Part shown: piece by piece, positions 1 through 10,299 of the stretch | Layout: every line of letters begins with the position of its first letter | How positions within the stretch are numbered: position 1 is the first letter of the stretch | NCBI GenBank assembly: GCA_950097015.1 | Contig: CATNEN010000001.1 | Coordinates: forward strand, 25,163,001 to 25,227,000 | Direction: 5' to 3' | DNA from: Macrostomum hystrix | Lineage: Eukaryota; Platyhelminthes; Macrostomidae | Length of the DNA: 64,000 nt | The notes under the pieces: model-generated | What the model saw: the letters and a program-made list of their open reading frames with translations, nothing else | Told to the model about the DNA's origin: nothing | Databases searched by the model: none | Translations under genes and position numbers: made by a program

Positions 1-1499
1 TATCTGGTCTGGCTCTGTTGTGTATGTCTGGTTGAACGAAACAGTGAAACACTCAATAATTCCCTCATCTCACTACTAAAATGTTTTTGGTTGGCAGTCA
101 GTTTGTTATTGGTTCGATCGTTAACCATTAATTTAATAATTGCGTGGCAAAACTGCAAAGCGCAAGCAGTAGATTTTAATTTTAAACCTTAATAAATGTA
201 ATAATCGTTTCAGTGTACCAATGCCGTTATACTCGTAGTTTGAAAGCACAATTTTGAGCTTAAAAAGTTATTGGATACATGATCAATGGCTGTCGTATAA
301 CTCCTAAAAATAGAACGCCCTAGCTGGCTACGTGCAGGTGATCCGTAAGTCACAAGGTACGTCCTAATTTATTGTGAGCAGATTAGCGGAAACTCTGAAA
401 GGCCCAACTAGTGCTATTGTACTAAGTGAGCTCTAGTTTCCAGATCGTGACTACTAACAAAAGGTTTACAAGGGAAACGACACCCTTTTCGGTGAAAAAT
501 CTTTTTTGCTACTATTATGCTCCGTTCTTTCTGTTCCAACCGCCGTCATCAAATTGTCTATAGTTCTACCCCTGTTTCCCTGGTAACGGATTCTAACTAA
601 CTTTAACTTCTTAATAAATCTAGCTTTTCATATTAAATGGTTTCCTAAGACAATCTTTGTAATTGCATTTTTTCCAAAATTAGCAACGCGGTTGACAAAA
701 TAGCAAAAAAGCTTTCCATTGTTCTCGGAAGCGGCTCGGAGCGAAAAAAAGCCCTTTGCATTTGGCGGATCGTAAAATACGACGAAATTACGAGACTCGT
801 AAAATATTCCTTTGTCTAAAACAGACTCTAAAATTAAATCTAACAAATGCTTTCATCATTGCATGCAGGCATTCGAAAAGACATAAAAATATATTCCCGT
901 AGTACAGTAGTTTTTTGACCGAGTTTTATTAGGGGCTATCAAGCGCATGGGAAAATCTACAAACTACGAGCTCAAAATTAAACCTAATTCTGAACGCATT
1001 AGCTAGGACTCAAACTAAACTGAAATTAAGCCATCCATTTTTCTGGCATGATTCTTATAATTAGTTTAACATTTAATAGACGGAAACGCGACCCATAATT
1101 CATCACAAAGGAAATCGAAACCATAAAAGCACATTAACTTTACACCAGCGAAGACCGGGCTGAAGTTGGATTAAGCAGAAACTAGTATTGTATCTTGAGT
1201 CGCGGATAAATTCACATTGCACATGCTAACTCAGCTTCGCAACTTTGAAGTCCCGGACATGCGTACGTGTCGATATGAATGCGAGCGAGTCACAGTTTGT
1301 AACAGCCGCGAAATTGTGCAAAAGGTAACGAATTTTAGTTTTGCCACGTGTATTTTAGAGGTGGGCAGACAGTAGTGATATCCGAAAGAAAGTCTAAAAC
1401 ATTACAGTGAGGGAGCTTAGACTTTTCTATCACGAACAGCTTTTAGCTCGTAGTCAATCAGCAGTCACATCAGTCTATCTCTATCAATCCCAGAATCGT
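1..1499. other. AT-rich intergenic DNA, no gene recognised
   Basis: No open frame of convincing length or composition and no family motif was seen on either strand. The stretch lies downstream of the minus-strand gene at 1500-2555 and should hold its 3' UTR. Confidence 0.5.
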
Positions 1500-2555
1500 T
1501 CAGTTGGCGCAGTAAGTCTCAAGCTCTTGCAGCTCGCTCAGTGAGAGGGAGTCGTTCGCCACAGCGTAGCAGACGAAACGGCCCTTAAGAGCGGACGACG
1601 AGTCGCTGTGGTATCCAAGACGAAGACACAGCGGCTGACCCGAATAGCTGGCACTGGAACTATCCTTGCTCTTGAAGGCTCCGAGGCTAAACAGACTCAG
1701 CAGGCGACTGCCGTCAAAAACGGCACCAGCTGAGGATAGCTGCTCCATGCTGCTGCTGCTGAGCACGTTTTTGTCAGTCTTGTAAGCCACAATCCTCTCA
1801 GAGAAGTATCCGACGCTAGGAAAACTGTGCGCCACCCGAATCCGACTTCCGTCGTCATAGAATTCACCGCGGCTTTCAGTCGACGCGCAGTCGTAAAAGT
1901 AGTGATAATACTGCCGACCCGTGCTCTGGCGGCGCAGTCGGGCGTAGAAGGTGAAGCGTTTGCTGTGGGCCAGGTAAGTGGATGCCAGAGTGGCTCCATC
2001 TGTGTCCACTTCAATGTAGTCCCGGCTACTTCCAGTAGGAAAGCTGGCTCCCTGACTATCTCTGACAACAGACCCGTAGGCGACAGCGTTGTACTTGGAT
2101 GGATTCACAAGGTTGGAGAAGCCTCTGCGGAAGTCAAGAAGGATTACGAGCTTTCCCAGGAGAGTGGCGCTCATGTTAGCGGTTAGCTGCTGACCTGCCA
2201 TAGATCTGTTGGCATCATTCGGTCCATCCCAGATCCTTGCGTAGCTTTCGCACGACTTAGAACTGAGATTTTTCTCAGCAGAAAAGTTGGCCTGAAACTG
2301 CAGCTGGCTTCCAAAATAGCAACCACTTGAGCTGCTCCGGAACAGCACTGAGCAGTCATTCGCAACCGCGCACTCCAGAAAACAGGACAGCGAGTCAAGA
2401 CCGCCACCGAGTTTGGCTGGCCGCAATTGGCTCAGCATTGAGCTCGACGGGCACACCTGAGCCCTGGCGAATTTCACACGGAGTTTGAGAGCGCTGTCAC
2501 ATCCTGCAAATAAGCAGAATAGCACAGCCACGGTTGCGAGCACCAATTTGCTCAT
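1500..2555 (-). CDS. secreted apple-like plus LamG-like protein, paralogue 1
   Basis: Uninterrupted 351-aa frame. The Met at 2555 is chosen over the upstream Met at 2645 because it opens a hydrophobic signal peptide (SKLVLATVAVLFCLFAG) and because a TATAAAAGGG box lies at 2621-2630, about 70 bp upstream, which would put the longer start upstream of transcription initiation. After the signal, a Cys-rich segment of about 80 residues (C-P-S-S, CFLEC, DCSVLFRSSS, GCYFG) resembles a PAN/apple module. The C-terminal ~210 residues (DFRRGFSNL, IEVDTDG, FTFYARLRRQS, CLRLGYHSDSSSALKGRFVCY) look like a concanavalin-fold LamG-like lectin domain. Several N-x-S/T sites fit secretion. A close paralogue lies at 4583-5665 in the same orientation, also intronless. 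Extracellular binding is inferred; the ligand is unknown. Confidence 0.8.
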   Translation of the reverse strand: MSKLVLATVAVLFCLFAGCDSALKLRVKFARAQVCPSSSMLSQLRPAKLGGGLDSLSCFLECAVANDCSVLFRSSSSGCYFGSQLQFQANFSAEKNLSSKSCESYARIWDGPNDANRSMAGQQLTANMSATLLGKLVILLDFRRGFSNLVNPSKYNAVAYGSVVRDSQGASFPTGSSRDYIEVDTDGATLASTYLAHSKRFTFYARLRRQSTGRQYYHYFYDCASTESRGEFYDDGSRIRVAHSFPSVGYFSERIVAYKTDKNVLSSSSMEQLSSAGAVFDGSRLLSLFSLGAFKSKDSSSASYSGQPLCLRLGYHSDSSSALKGRFVCYAVANDSLSLSELQELETYCAN

Positions 2556-2620
2556 TTTTTCAGTTATGATCGAAACTATAGCTGTGAACGACTCTAGAAA
2601 AAAATGCTGCCGAAACTCCT

Positions 2621-2630
2621 CCCTTTTATA
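2621..2630 (-). promoter_or_regulatory. TATA box of the 1500-2555 gene
   Basis: The minus strand reads TATAAAAGGG, a near-consensus TATA element about 65-75 bp upstream of the ATG at 2555. Its position decides the choice of start codon. Confidence 0.6.
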
Positions 2631-2917
2631 CTCTGACTCATCCAATCACAGTCCTCTCGGCTTGTCCTTCGCTTGCTTCTAAAATTCTGTTCGTTAACCG
2701 AAGCGTCCGCAAAAAGGCATAGAAATTTGATGCCAGAACACGCTACTGCAGATGGGTGTAATAAAGTAGCATCGCAAAGGATATGAAGGTCTCATTCAGA
2801 TGTTTTTCATCACAGGAATCGAATTCACTGCGATTTTGACCCACGATTTTATAAAAGTAACGAGGACAGAAAAGGAGCTAATAACTCATACTGATATTAT
2901 TAGCTATATTATTAGTC

Positions 2918-3105
2918 CGTCCAGCGCGACCCTGGCCCAGCTCGCCAAGCTCGAGGGTCTGCTTTGCTGAATGCGCGCTCACAACCAACTGCTCCGTGGT
3001 GTTCAGGAGCAGCTCAGGTATTTGCTACTTTGGAAACTCGCAGCAACTGGCCACCCAATTCTCACCGGCGAATATCCCTGGAACTGATCCTTGCCTGCGT
3101 GCCTG
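2918..3105 (+). pseudogene. inverted broken copy of the apple-like domain
   Basis: On the plus strand, opposite to both intact paralogues, translation gives the family's apple-like segment in two frames: first a piece with LAQLAKLEG (2930-2960), then after a small deletion and frame change CFAECALTTNCSVVFRSSSG, followed by CYFGNSQQLATQFSP and GTDPC, ending at a TGA near 3105. It matches the 4583-5665 paralogue most closely (SQQLAIQFSP, GTDPC). There is no signal peptide and no LamG-like part. It is a fragment of a third, inverted gene copy. Confidence 0.8.
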
Positions 3106-4080
3106 ATATCGGTATTTGAAATATTTCAATATTTGAAATTTGAGTATTTGAAAATCGGTATCTAAAATACAATTTCTCCCTTCAATGTTTAACCACTGTG
3201 GTGGTGGTGGCAGCTCCGATGCTATCTTACTACTTTCAGTACACACGTCAGCTGCCCGGTAACTTACGATGGGTTTCCTCAGCTCATAGACTGAATAGTC
3301 ATTCGCAGCCTTCGGATGCACCGCGCTATATCTGTACCTGTGCTCTCGGCTACGCTTGCGGATTGGGGCAGGTGTAATCAATCATGGGTGCTGACTCGGG
3401 TCATTTTAGGGCCCCGTCATAAACACTTATACTATGACCGTGTATACTAAGTAAATATAATTGTGTACAGAGAATCGTGCTGTTGACGCTCTGTCATACT
3501 AATTGCTCGACCTGGTGTAACGAAAGAGCGCTGCGACTCGAGGTGCAGTGACACTCAGGAGTGCTTCTAGTTGACTCGTCTGAGAAGTCGCTTGGCAATG
3601 GGACACAATGCACCTGATACTGTAAGGAGCTGCTGTGCTGCAGTGGTCACCTTTACTGGCGTGATGATGATGCAAGGAAATACTACTGCTTGACTTGTAA
3701 AGAAGCGAGATCTTACCGGTGCCTATTTCTATAGCTAGCTTAAAGATGCACAACTCGCCGTTAACTTTTCGATTGTATATTAGCAAGTATTGATAGTAAG
3801 AGACAGTTTTCAGCACTCACTTGCAGAGCATCAGGCGCAGTAAAAACTCGATGGATAGCAGAGCGAGAGAGAGAAAGAACCAAAAATGAAGAAAGACAGA
3901 CAGAAAGATAGAGAGAACCATTCTCACAGGGCTCAGCCAATCAGAGTAGAGCTCCGAGCTAGACAAAAATGGGGAGAAGGAGGAGAATACATTAAAGAGG
4001 GCGAGAAAGAGAGAGAGCCGATCCAGCCAATAGGGTGACGAAACTTCGTACACAATTACACCAAATTGGTGCTAATTAAA
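3106..4080. other. intergenic, no gene recognised
   Basis: A short run of degenerate repeats built on TATTTGAAA lies at about 3110-3170. Open frames on the minus strand (3025-3381, 3499-3816, 3817-4053) have no recognisable motif and uneven composition, so they are not called as genes. Confidence 0.4.
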
Positions 4081-4081
4081 C

Positions 4082-4185
4082 AGGAGCCGGCTCGCCAACC
4101 CCAGACCATCAAGAACTGGTCCAGGAGACTGGTCAAGAGTGTCCGTCAGCGCGAAAAGGAACAATCGGAAAGTGTAGCACACTGA
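4082..4185 (+). CDS. possible orphan terminal exon
   Basis: After an acceptor-like TAATTAAACAG there is a clean 34-codon basic frame (includes TIKNWSRRLVKSVRQREKEQ) ending in TGA. Its codon use looks coding against AT-rich surroundings. No upstream exon was found and the sequence is not recognised. It could be the last exon of a decayed gene or a translocated exon. Confidence 0.25.
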
Positions 4186-4582
4186 CGCGAATAAAGCGCG
4201 TCAGGAACTATTTGTTCCTAAGAAATTATTGACAGTGGGGTGGTTAAGAGTTTCTGTTTGGAGTCGCAGGTTGGGTTTGAGGTGGATGCGGTACCCCGAT
4301 TGGCTGGGTGAGCCTGATTGACAGGCTACATAACTGAAAGTGGATAGAAGTTCAGTACTGTATATGCTCGTATGTTATATAGTATAAAATAAATACCTTA
4401 CTTTTTCTTCAAGCTTAAACTGATCACAAGGTTTAGCGCTCGGTACAAATCAGAAGAAGGACGAAGAAGGCTTACACGATGCAACTCACTACAGTCTTAA
4501 TTCACTAAAGACACAATTCGCTTCTTTGATATCCTGTTAAAAAAATCGTTATTTCTTCTTCCATACTATTCTCAAAAACAAC

Positions 4583-5665
4583 TCAGCTTGCGCAGAACGA
4601 TTGGAGCTGCGTGAGCTCAGACAGTGTCAGTGTGTCATTGGCCACGACATAGCAGACGAAGCGGCCTTTTAGCGCATAAGTTGAGGTGCTGTGGTATCCA
4701 AGACGCAGACACAGAGGGGGACCTATATACCATCCTGCAACGGAATTAGTGTTCTGAAGTCCTCCATCCTTGAACAGGCTGACCAGGCTGTTGCCATCGA
4801 AAATTGCACCCACTGATGCCAGCTGTGAGTTATTACTGCCGCTGAACACAGAATTTGTAGTCTCCTGTGAAACAACGCTGAACGAAATGAAAAAATTGTC
4901 ACTTCCTGGAAACATGTGCGTGATCCTCATTTTCTCTCCAGTATCGAAAAATTCGCCATGGCTAGCAGTCGATGAGCAATCATAGAAGTAATGGTAGGTC
5001 TGACGCTCGTCACTCTGTCGGTAGAGTCTAGCATAGAAGGTGAACTTCTTTGCGCGAGCCAGGTAAGTCGATGCCAGACTGTTTCCATCAGTGTCAACCT
5101 CGATGTAGTCCGAAGAGGTACCTCCGGGAAAAGTTACTCCGGTACTATCTCGAGAAATAGATCCGTGAGGAGTGGCGGCATACTTCGATGGGTTCGCCAG
5201 GTTGTTGTATCCCCGTCGGAAGTCGAAGAATATAACTAGCTTGGACTGGAGAGCTGCTGAGATTCCGATTGATCCAGTAGGCGCAGGTGTAGTCGGTGTG
5301 GTAGCAGTGCTGCCGGACATTAGGAGTGTCGCCCATTTCGTAGATTCTGAGATCCTCACGTGACTAACGCACGGATCAGTTCCAGGTGTGTTCGTCGGCG
5401 AGAACTGGATCGCCAGCTGCTGCGAGGTTCCAAAGTAGCACATGCCTGAGCTGCTCCTGAACAGCACGGAGCAGTTCCCCGCGACTGCGCACTCGACGAA
5501 GCAGGTGATGGAGTCGACGGCGCCCTCCAGCTTGGTGAGCTGACTCAAGCTGGAATTCGCCGGACAGGTGTGGGTCTTGGTGAAGTTTATTTTCTGGGCT
5601 TCAGCTACATCGGCTTCTGAAAGTAAACCGATCAATACGATAGCAGCTGTAATTTTCACCTGCAT
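4583..5665 (-). CDS. secreted apple-like plus LamG-like protein, paralogue 2
   Basis: A 360-aa intronless frame from the Met at 5665 (MQVKITAAIVLIGLLSEA, signal peptide) to the stop at 4583. The upstream in-frame Met at 5752 is rejected because a TATA-like CATAAAA lies at about 5726-5732 and a CCAAT box (minus strand) at 5751-5757, inside the longer reading. Domain order is the same as in paralogue 1: Cys-rich apple-like module (CPANSSLSQL, CFVECAVAGNCSVLFRSSSG, CYFGTSQQ), a Thr/Pro-rich linker absent from paralogue 1 (around SGSTATTPTTPAPTGS), then the LamG-like domain (FFDFRRGYNNLANPSKY, IEVDTDGNSLASTYLARAKK, CLRLGYHSTSTYALKGRFVC). Probably secreted and glycosylated. Function unknown. Confidence 0.8.
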   Translation of the reverse strand: MQVKITAAIVLIGLLSEADVAEAQKINFTKTHTCPANSSLSQLTKLEGAVDSITCFVECAVAGNCSVLFRSSSGMCYFGTSQQLAIQFSPTNTPGTDPCVSHVRISESTKWATLLMSGSTATTPTTPAPTGSIGISAALQSKLVIFFDFRRGYNNLANPSKYAATPHGSISRDSTGVTFPGGTSSDYIEVDTDGNSLASTYLARAKKFTFYARLYRQSDERQTYHYFYDCSSTASHGEFFDTGEKMRITHMFPGSDNFFISFSVVSQETTNSVFSGSNNSQLASVGAIFDGNSLVSLFKDGGLQNTNSVAGWYIGPPLCLRLGYHSTSTYALKGRFVCYVVANDTLTLSELTQLQSFCAS

Positions 5666-5725
5666 TTTTTTCTCAGAACGCTTGCTTGCGCACTTTGATA
5701 ATGCATTTTTCAGTGAATATGGCAA

Positions 5726-5757
5726 TTTTATGCCCCCGCTGCGAGCCCTCATTGGCT
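5726..5757 (-). promoter_or_regulatory. TATA-like and CCAAT elements of paralogue 2
   Basis: On the minus strand CCAAT lies about 20 bp upstream of CATAAAA, itself about 60 bp upstream of the ATG at 5665, a standard proximal promoter layout. Confidence 0.4.
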
Positions 5758-6054
5758 GAAATTTTCAAACAAATCGGTACCTGAGCAGGCTTAAGACTTG
5801 TATCTCCCTCTCGAATGCATCATTTCTACTGTCTTCCAGCCTTCGACCGTCTGTATGAGTCTTATGGTGGAAAAAGCTATTTTCTTGAGAATACATATAC
5901 GAGTATTTTGCGCCTTTTCTTTGGGTTTTCTTAAAAGTATCTTATTTTCTTATGTAGCCATGTCAGCTATAATTTTTACTCAGTTTGTATTGATTCCATC
6001 TGACATGGATTTTCCATGGAGGTTTATACAGAGCAATGTTATTAGCGTAGTTGG

Positions 6055-6434
6055 GGAATCGGTGGCAGAGTGGTTATCGCGTTTGCCTCTCGCACCACGG
6101 TCCCTAAGTTCGATTCCACGGCGAGGCCACATTTATTTGACGCGCAGCCGCGAAGAGAAGGCCTGGGGGCTTGTCATGCAATTTACGCCCCTGAGGGCCA
6201 ACCTCCAAGGCCCCTGCTTTGGAAAGTGTACACTGCCTGACGATGATAAAGTCAGGGCAGATGTACACACCTGTGTGAGCGTGTGCCTGCGTACAGTACG
6301 CTCGTATCTGTGTGCGTGTGTGCTTAGGAGTCAGCGAAACGGGCAGAATTGCCTCATCGCTGGCTGCTGGTCTAGTGTCACCAAATGATGTGCCATTGCC
6401 AGCAGCCCTCCTGCAATTATTATTATTATTACAC
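6055..6434 (+). mobile_element. tRNA-derived SINE, family 1, copy 1
   Basis: The head has a pol III A box (TGGCAGAGTGG at 6063) and B box (AGTTCGATTCC near 6108), followed by a body shared with three other copies (GGGCCAACCTCCAAGG, GGGCAGAATTGCCTC) and an ATT-repeat tail. It sits directly against the foldback element that starts at 6432. Confidence 0.8.
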
Positions 6435-7304
6435 CTTTTTCCGTTCAATTTCAACAAAACTCGCATTCAATTTTATATATAGCTTGACAAATCAACATTC
6501 CAATTCAGCAAACGCACATTCAAGTTCAACAAGCAACATTACAATTTCGGCAACTGGCATTCAATTTCATACCGTAGCAAAAGCTATTGTACTGTCTATT
6601 GTGAAAGGGGGTTGTAGCGTGTAGAAATCTTATTCGATTTCGGCATTTGGCATTCAATTTCAACATGTATATTTCAGGTTGAACACGTTCACATCAAACA
6701 GAACGGAGCAGAAAGAACACACACAACGAAAACGAACACAATTTTTGTTCATGAGTCATGAGTCTTGCAAGACTGACATAATCTTGCCCGCTCTCATGGG
6801 CATCAAGAAGGCGGGCTCTATCCCCGTTGGACACTCTTCCGTATGGCCCTCGGGCTTCCTCTTCTTCTTCTTCCTCTTCTTCATCGCCCTCTTCTTCGAA
6901 GATTTCCTCGTCGATCATAGACGCTGCTCTAGTGTCTTTGAGAGTGGTCGTGTAGAAAGCATACGTGTCAGAAAGTTGGCTTCTGTGTGCTTTCTCTTGT
7001 ATGGTCTGTACATGTTGTATGGATGTGATTGGGATATCTATGGTTGAAATTTAATGCAAGATGCCGAAATCGAATGAGAGTCCTACACGCTACAACCCCC
7101 TTTCACCATAGACAGTACAATAGCTTTTGCTACGGTATGAAATTGAATGCCAGTTGCCGAAATTGTAATATTGCTTGTTGAACTTGAATGAGCGTTTGCT
7201 GAATTGGAATGTTGATTTGTCAAGCTAAACATAAACTGACGAATTTGATTGTCGGCTTGCCGAATTTGAATGCGAGTTTTGTTGAAATTGAACGGAAAAA
7301 GGTG
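6432..7304. mobile_element. foldback (long terminal inverted repeat) element
   Basis: The left arm (6432-6666) and right arm (7040-7304) are reverse complements with scattered differences. Both outer ends carry CACCTTTTTCCGTTC, and both arms contain the sequence around GTAGCGTGTAG. Arms are built from sub-repeats of the type CATTCAATTTC. The right arm has an extra sub-repeat of about 30 bp. The roughly 370-bp centre is unique sequence and on the minus strand encodes an acidic run followed by a helix-turn-helix-like stretch (see the next entry). The structure fits a non-autonomous or decayed DNA transposon of the foldback type. Confidence 0.75.
6694..6918 (-). pseudogene. transposase N-terminal HTH relic inside foldback element
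   Basis: A 74-codon frame reads an Asp/Glu-rich start and then GRVSNGDRARLLDAHESG followed by QDYVSLARLM. This has the pattern of the first helix-turn-helix of IS630/Tc1-like transposases (R-x-x-x-R-x-x-[IL]-[VL]-x-A-x-x-x-G, then x-x-x-x-A). Nothing beyond this helix is conserved, and no DDE catalytic region is present. The attribution rests on pattern only. Confidence 0.35.
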
Positions 7305-10299
7305 ATATTATTTATACTAGCGTAGTTGTCCTTGTCACCAGGGTCTTCGACAAGAATCACTAAATACACTGAATATCTCGACAATGCCTACGTCGGACGG
7401 CTTTGAAAGTTAGTTTGACGTTAAGGGGGGATTTTTGTCCATGGAAAAAATGGAAATGAAGACATTAAAATGGAATGAAGCTAAATATCAGTTTGACTTC
7501 AGGCTAATGCTAGAAATAAAGATTGTCTACGAGCTAACACCTGTTGCTTAGCAACTTGCTGAAGGAGTTGAATGAGCCCGGCTGCACATCATTAATGTCA
7601 TCAGCAAACTTTCTGTTTCGCATTCAGCGCTGCTAGCGGAAGGATGTCAGTCCTTCCAGGATGCGAGGGCCGAGCGAGGCTCCGAGCTGGTGTTGGGTTT
7701 GTCAGGATTTGTCAGGATATTGTCTTTAGGGCAGAAATTTCCTTAAGAAATCAACCATTCTTGCTCGTAGTTTCAGATGTTTTGATGGTATTTAGCGACT
7801 AGGGAATTCAATGCACAGAGTTGGTCGATACGCTGACAAACTAGCTTCCAACAAATTCTCTCGCTTCTTTGTCGTTTCCTTCAACCTTTCACCTGAGTGA
7901 GATAGCTATCAGTGAAATCTTTAAGCAAACATAAGCCAGCTGACATATGGCTACTTTAGATTGTGGAGAAACTTGTATCAATTATTTTTGGGGTGCGAGT
8001 ATTCCTTATTGTGGAATGCAACCGGTGATTCCTTCATTGCGTGACTATCATATTCTACTCAATCCACCGATCAATGCATCAAGTTAGGGAGGCTACTTAA
8101 CTGTGTCTATTAGTCTAGCGAAGTCCATCCCAAAGGTAATCTTTGTCGTATCTATTGACGTAGGTCTTAGTGAGATTAGGAAAGTTTACTTCTTGTGGTG
8201 TCAACGAAGATGAAAAAAAATTGCTTCCAATGGAGGGGTTTCAGTAGAAACACTTTTTGCGATATTTTGATTGCAGCTTAGCTGTAATCGCATAACAGTT
8301 TAGTATTAATCAAATAGAACATCAAAGAACTTTGAATGGGATTCCAGATTCTAAAATTAATATTGGGATTTCGGAAAACAGACAATATGAGTTTTGGGAG
8401 TTCAGAATGGGACTTATCATTTATTTTCGTCGCTTCGGTTCATCAATCAATGATCGACTCGGTACACTTGCCTATCTTTTCTTTAACATCAGATATTTAC
8501 GCTCGTGAGTAGTATGACTCAAGCCTACCTGCCAAATCTATCACAATAAGTTAATTAGAGTAGTTTCCAAGAAATATGTAATTTTAACTAATTGTATCTG
8601 CAAGCAGTACAGGAAAAATTATCCTACATTTTCTAAAATTTCTAGTTGATAATATTCTTTTAGCGCTAGTTTCAAGTAGTTTCAATGCTAGGTTACTTAG
8701 AGTAGTAATATTCACAATTAAACTCCGCAATTCGGAAAGCTCCATTTCACAGTTTGTTTTCAATAAATGAAGACTTAAATTTTGAAGCTTTTCTGCATTG
8801 TGACTAACTAAATTAGATTTTTCAGCCAAAGTTATGCAAGCAATTCAGCATTGTAGTTGAAAATAATAATTTAAACAAATTTGGTCACTTCCAGAATCAA
8901 AAAGTGCCACTTTGTGTTATTTTTTGCTTTTTGTGCGATAATATTTCCGAAATGAAAAGCTCTCTGACAATTTTGTGAACATTGTCACGATAGAATTCTT
9001 TTAGAATCTTTAATTAAAAATGTTGCTAACGTGTACAGACTTAGTGTGTTTTCGATCTCATCCCAGCTCAATTCACGCCGCTTATTATAAGAAATCGACA
9101 CCGACAATGTTAAAAAGCGAATGTCATTCAATGTACACCAAGAGATGATCACGCGACTTTAAATGCATCGCCAAATGAAGACGCGAAAAGCGAAACCGAA
9201 AGTCACATTTTAGAAACAAGCGCCACACGTCATTGTTGCCCGAGAGATAGAAGAGGCAACAGCGGGACTCGTCTTTAGGCCCCTCCTTCCCCCGGCGCTG
9301 CAGGTGTACGGCAGTTCGCTTTATCTGCTGAATCAGCTAAAAAATATCACTCCACAGCGCAGCAGAGCGAGGGAGGCGGAGAGACAGAGAGAAGCTGGGG
9401 TGACGGTTGCTGGCTGGGTTATTGGAAACCAGCTGCTTACCAGCCTTCCCAGTCCTGGGAATCGCTGTGGAGCAACCCCATCTATCCGAAGGCATGCCCA
9501 CCTGTCTCCTTTTCAAAGCAGCAACACGGCAGCAACACTGGGCCTGTGTTGTCATGCCAACAGATAAAGCCATCACAATGGGGCATGAGCAGGTTCTGTC
9601 CCAGGAGGTTCGGCAGTTGAGCATTGAGCATGGGAGAAGGCCAGGTGGGGGGGTATAATCCATTTGGCGTCATCCCCAAGCATTATCTTGTTGAGTTTTT
9701 GGCTATATATTTTTAGCGCTACTCCAGCCCGAGGCGGATCCAAGCCTGTGATGCAGACAAGCCTCATCATGCTGGTAGCCGCTGCGACCTAGGATAATTG
9801 CCTGCGGCATTCCATCCCACTTCCCTCCCATCTCTCGCAGATGTATGGAAATTATTTCTTTGTTCTTCGCTATTTGGCCTGTACTTTGTTGTGTGGCAGT
9901 ACTTTATCATAAGTTTATGGACGTCATAACTTCTCACCTCGCATTACCTAGACACAGGTACCCCAAAAATCTGAGTAGAGGAACGCAAACGATTATAAGC
10001 ATAGTTTTAATAACGTTGAGTAATCTAACTTCTTCGACCATTTCTGCATTCTAAGATGATTTAAATCCGCTTTTTTGATTGTTCCGAAGTAAATCTTTTT
10101 TACGTTCACGACAATTTAAAAAATGTATGCTTGAAAATTCACTCAGTTAACAGCAAGAAAGAATACGAGCTAGTTAGATTAGAATTAGGCGTCCGTGGCA
10201 ACGACTGACGAAGTCTATGAGAAAAATCGATCACAATGACCAACGAAGCCTATCGCACCCCACAATGGTTCTCAAACGCCATGTCTTTCTATTCTCCGC
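7305..10299. other. AT-rich intergenic DNA
   Basis: No gene was recognised. A 13-bp palindrome GTTGCTTAGCAAC lies at 7543-7555. A GC-richer island at about 9240-9680 has overlapping open frames on both strands with no family motif. Confidence 0.4.

Noticed and set aside
3817-4053. Hydrophobic minus-strand frame (Leu/Phe/Ser-rich)
   Set aside because: It arises from GA-rich repeats on the plus strand; no gene context.
9240-9680. GC-rich open frames on both strands
   Set aside because: No family motif, no consistent splice phase, and both strands equally open.
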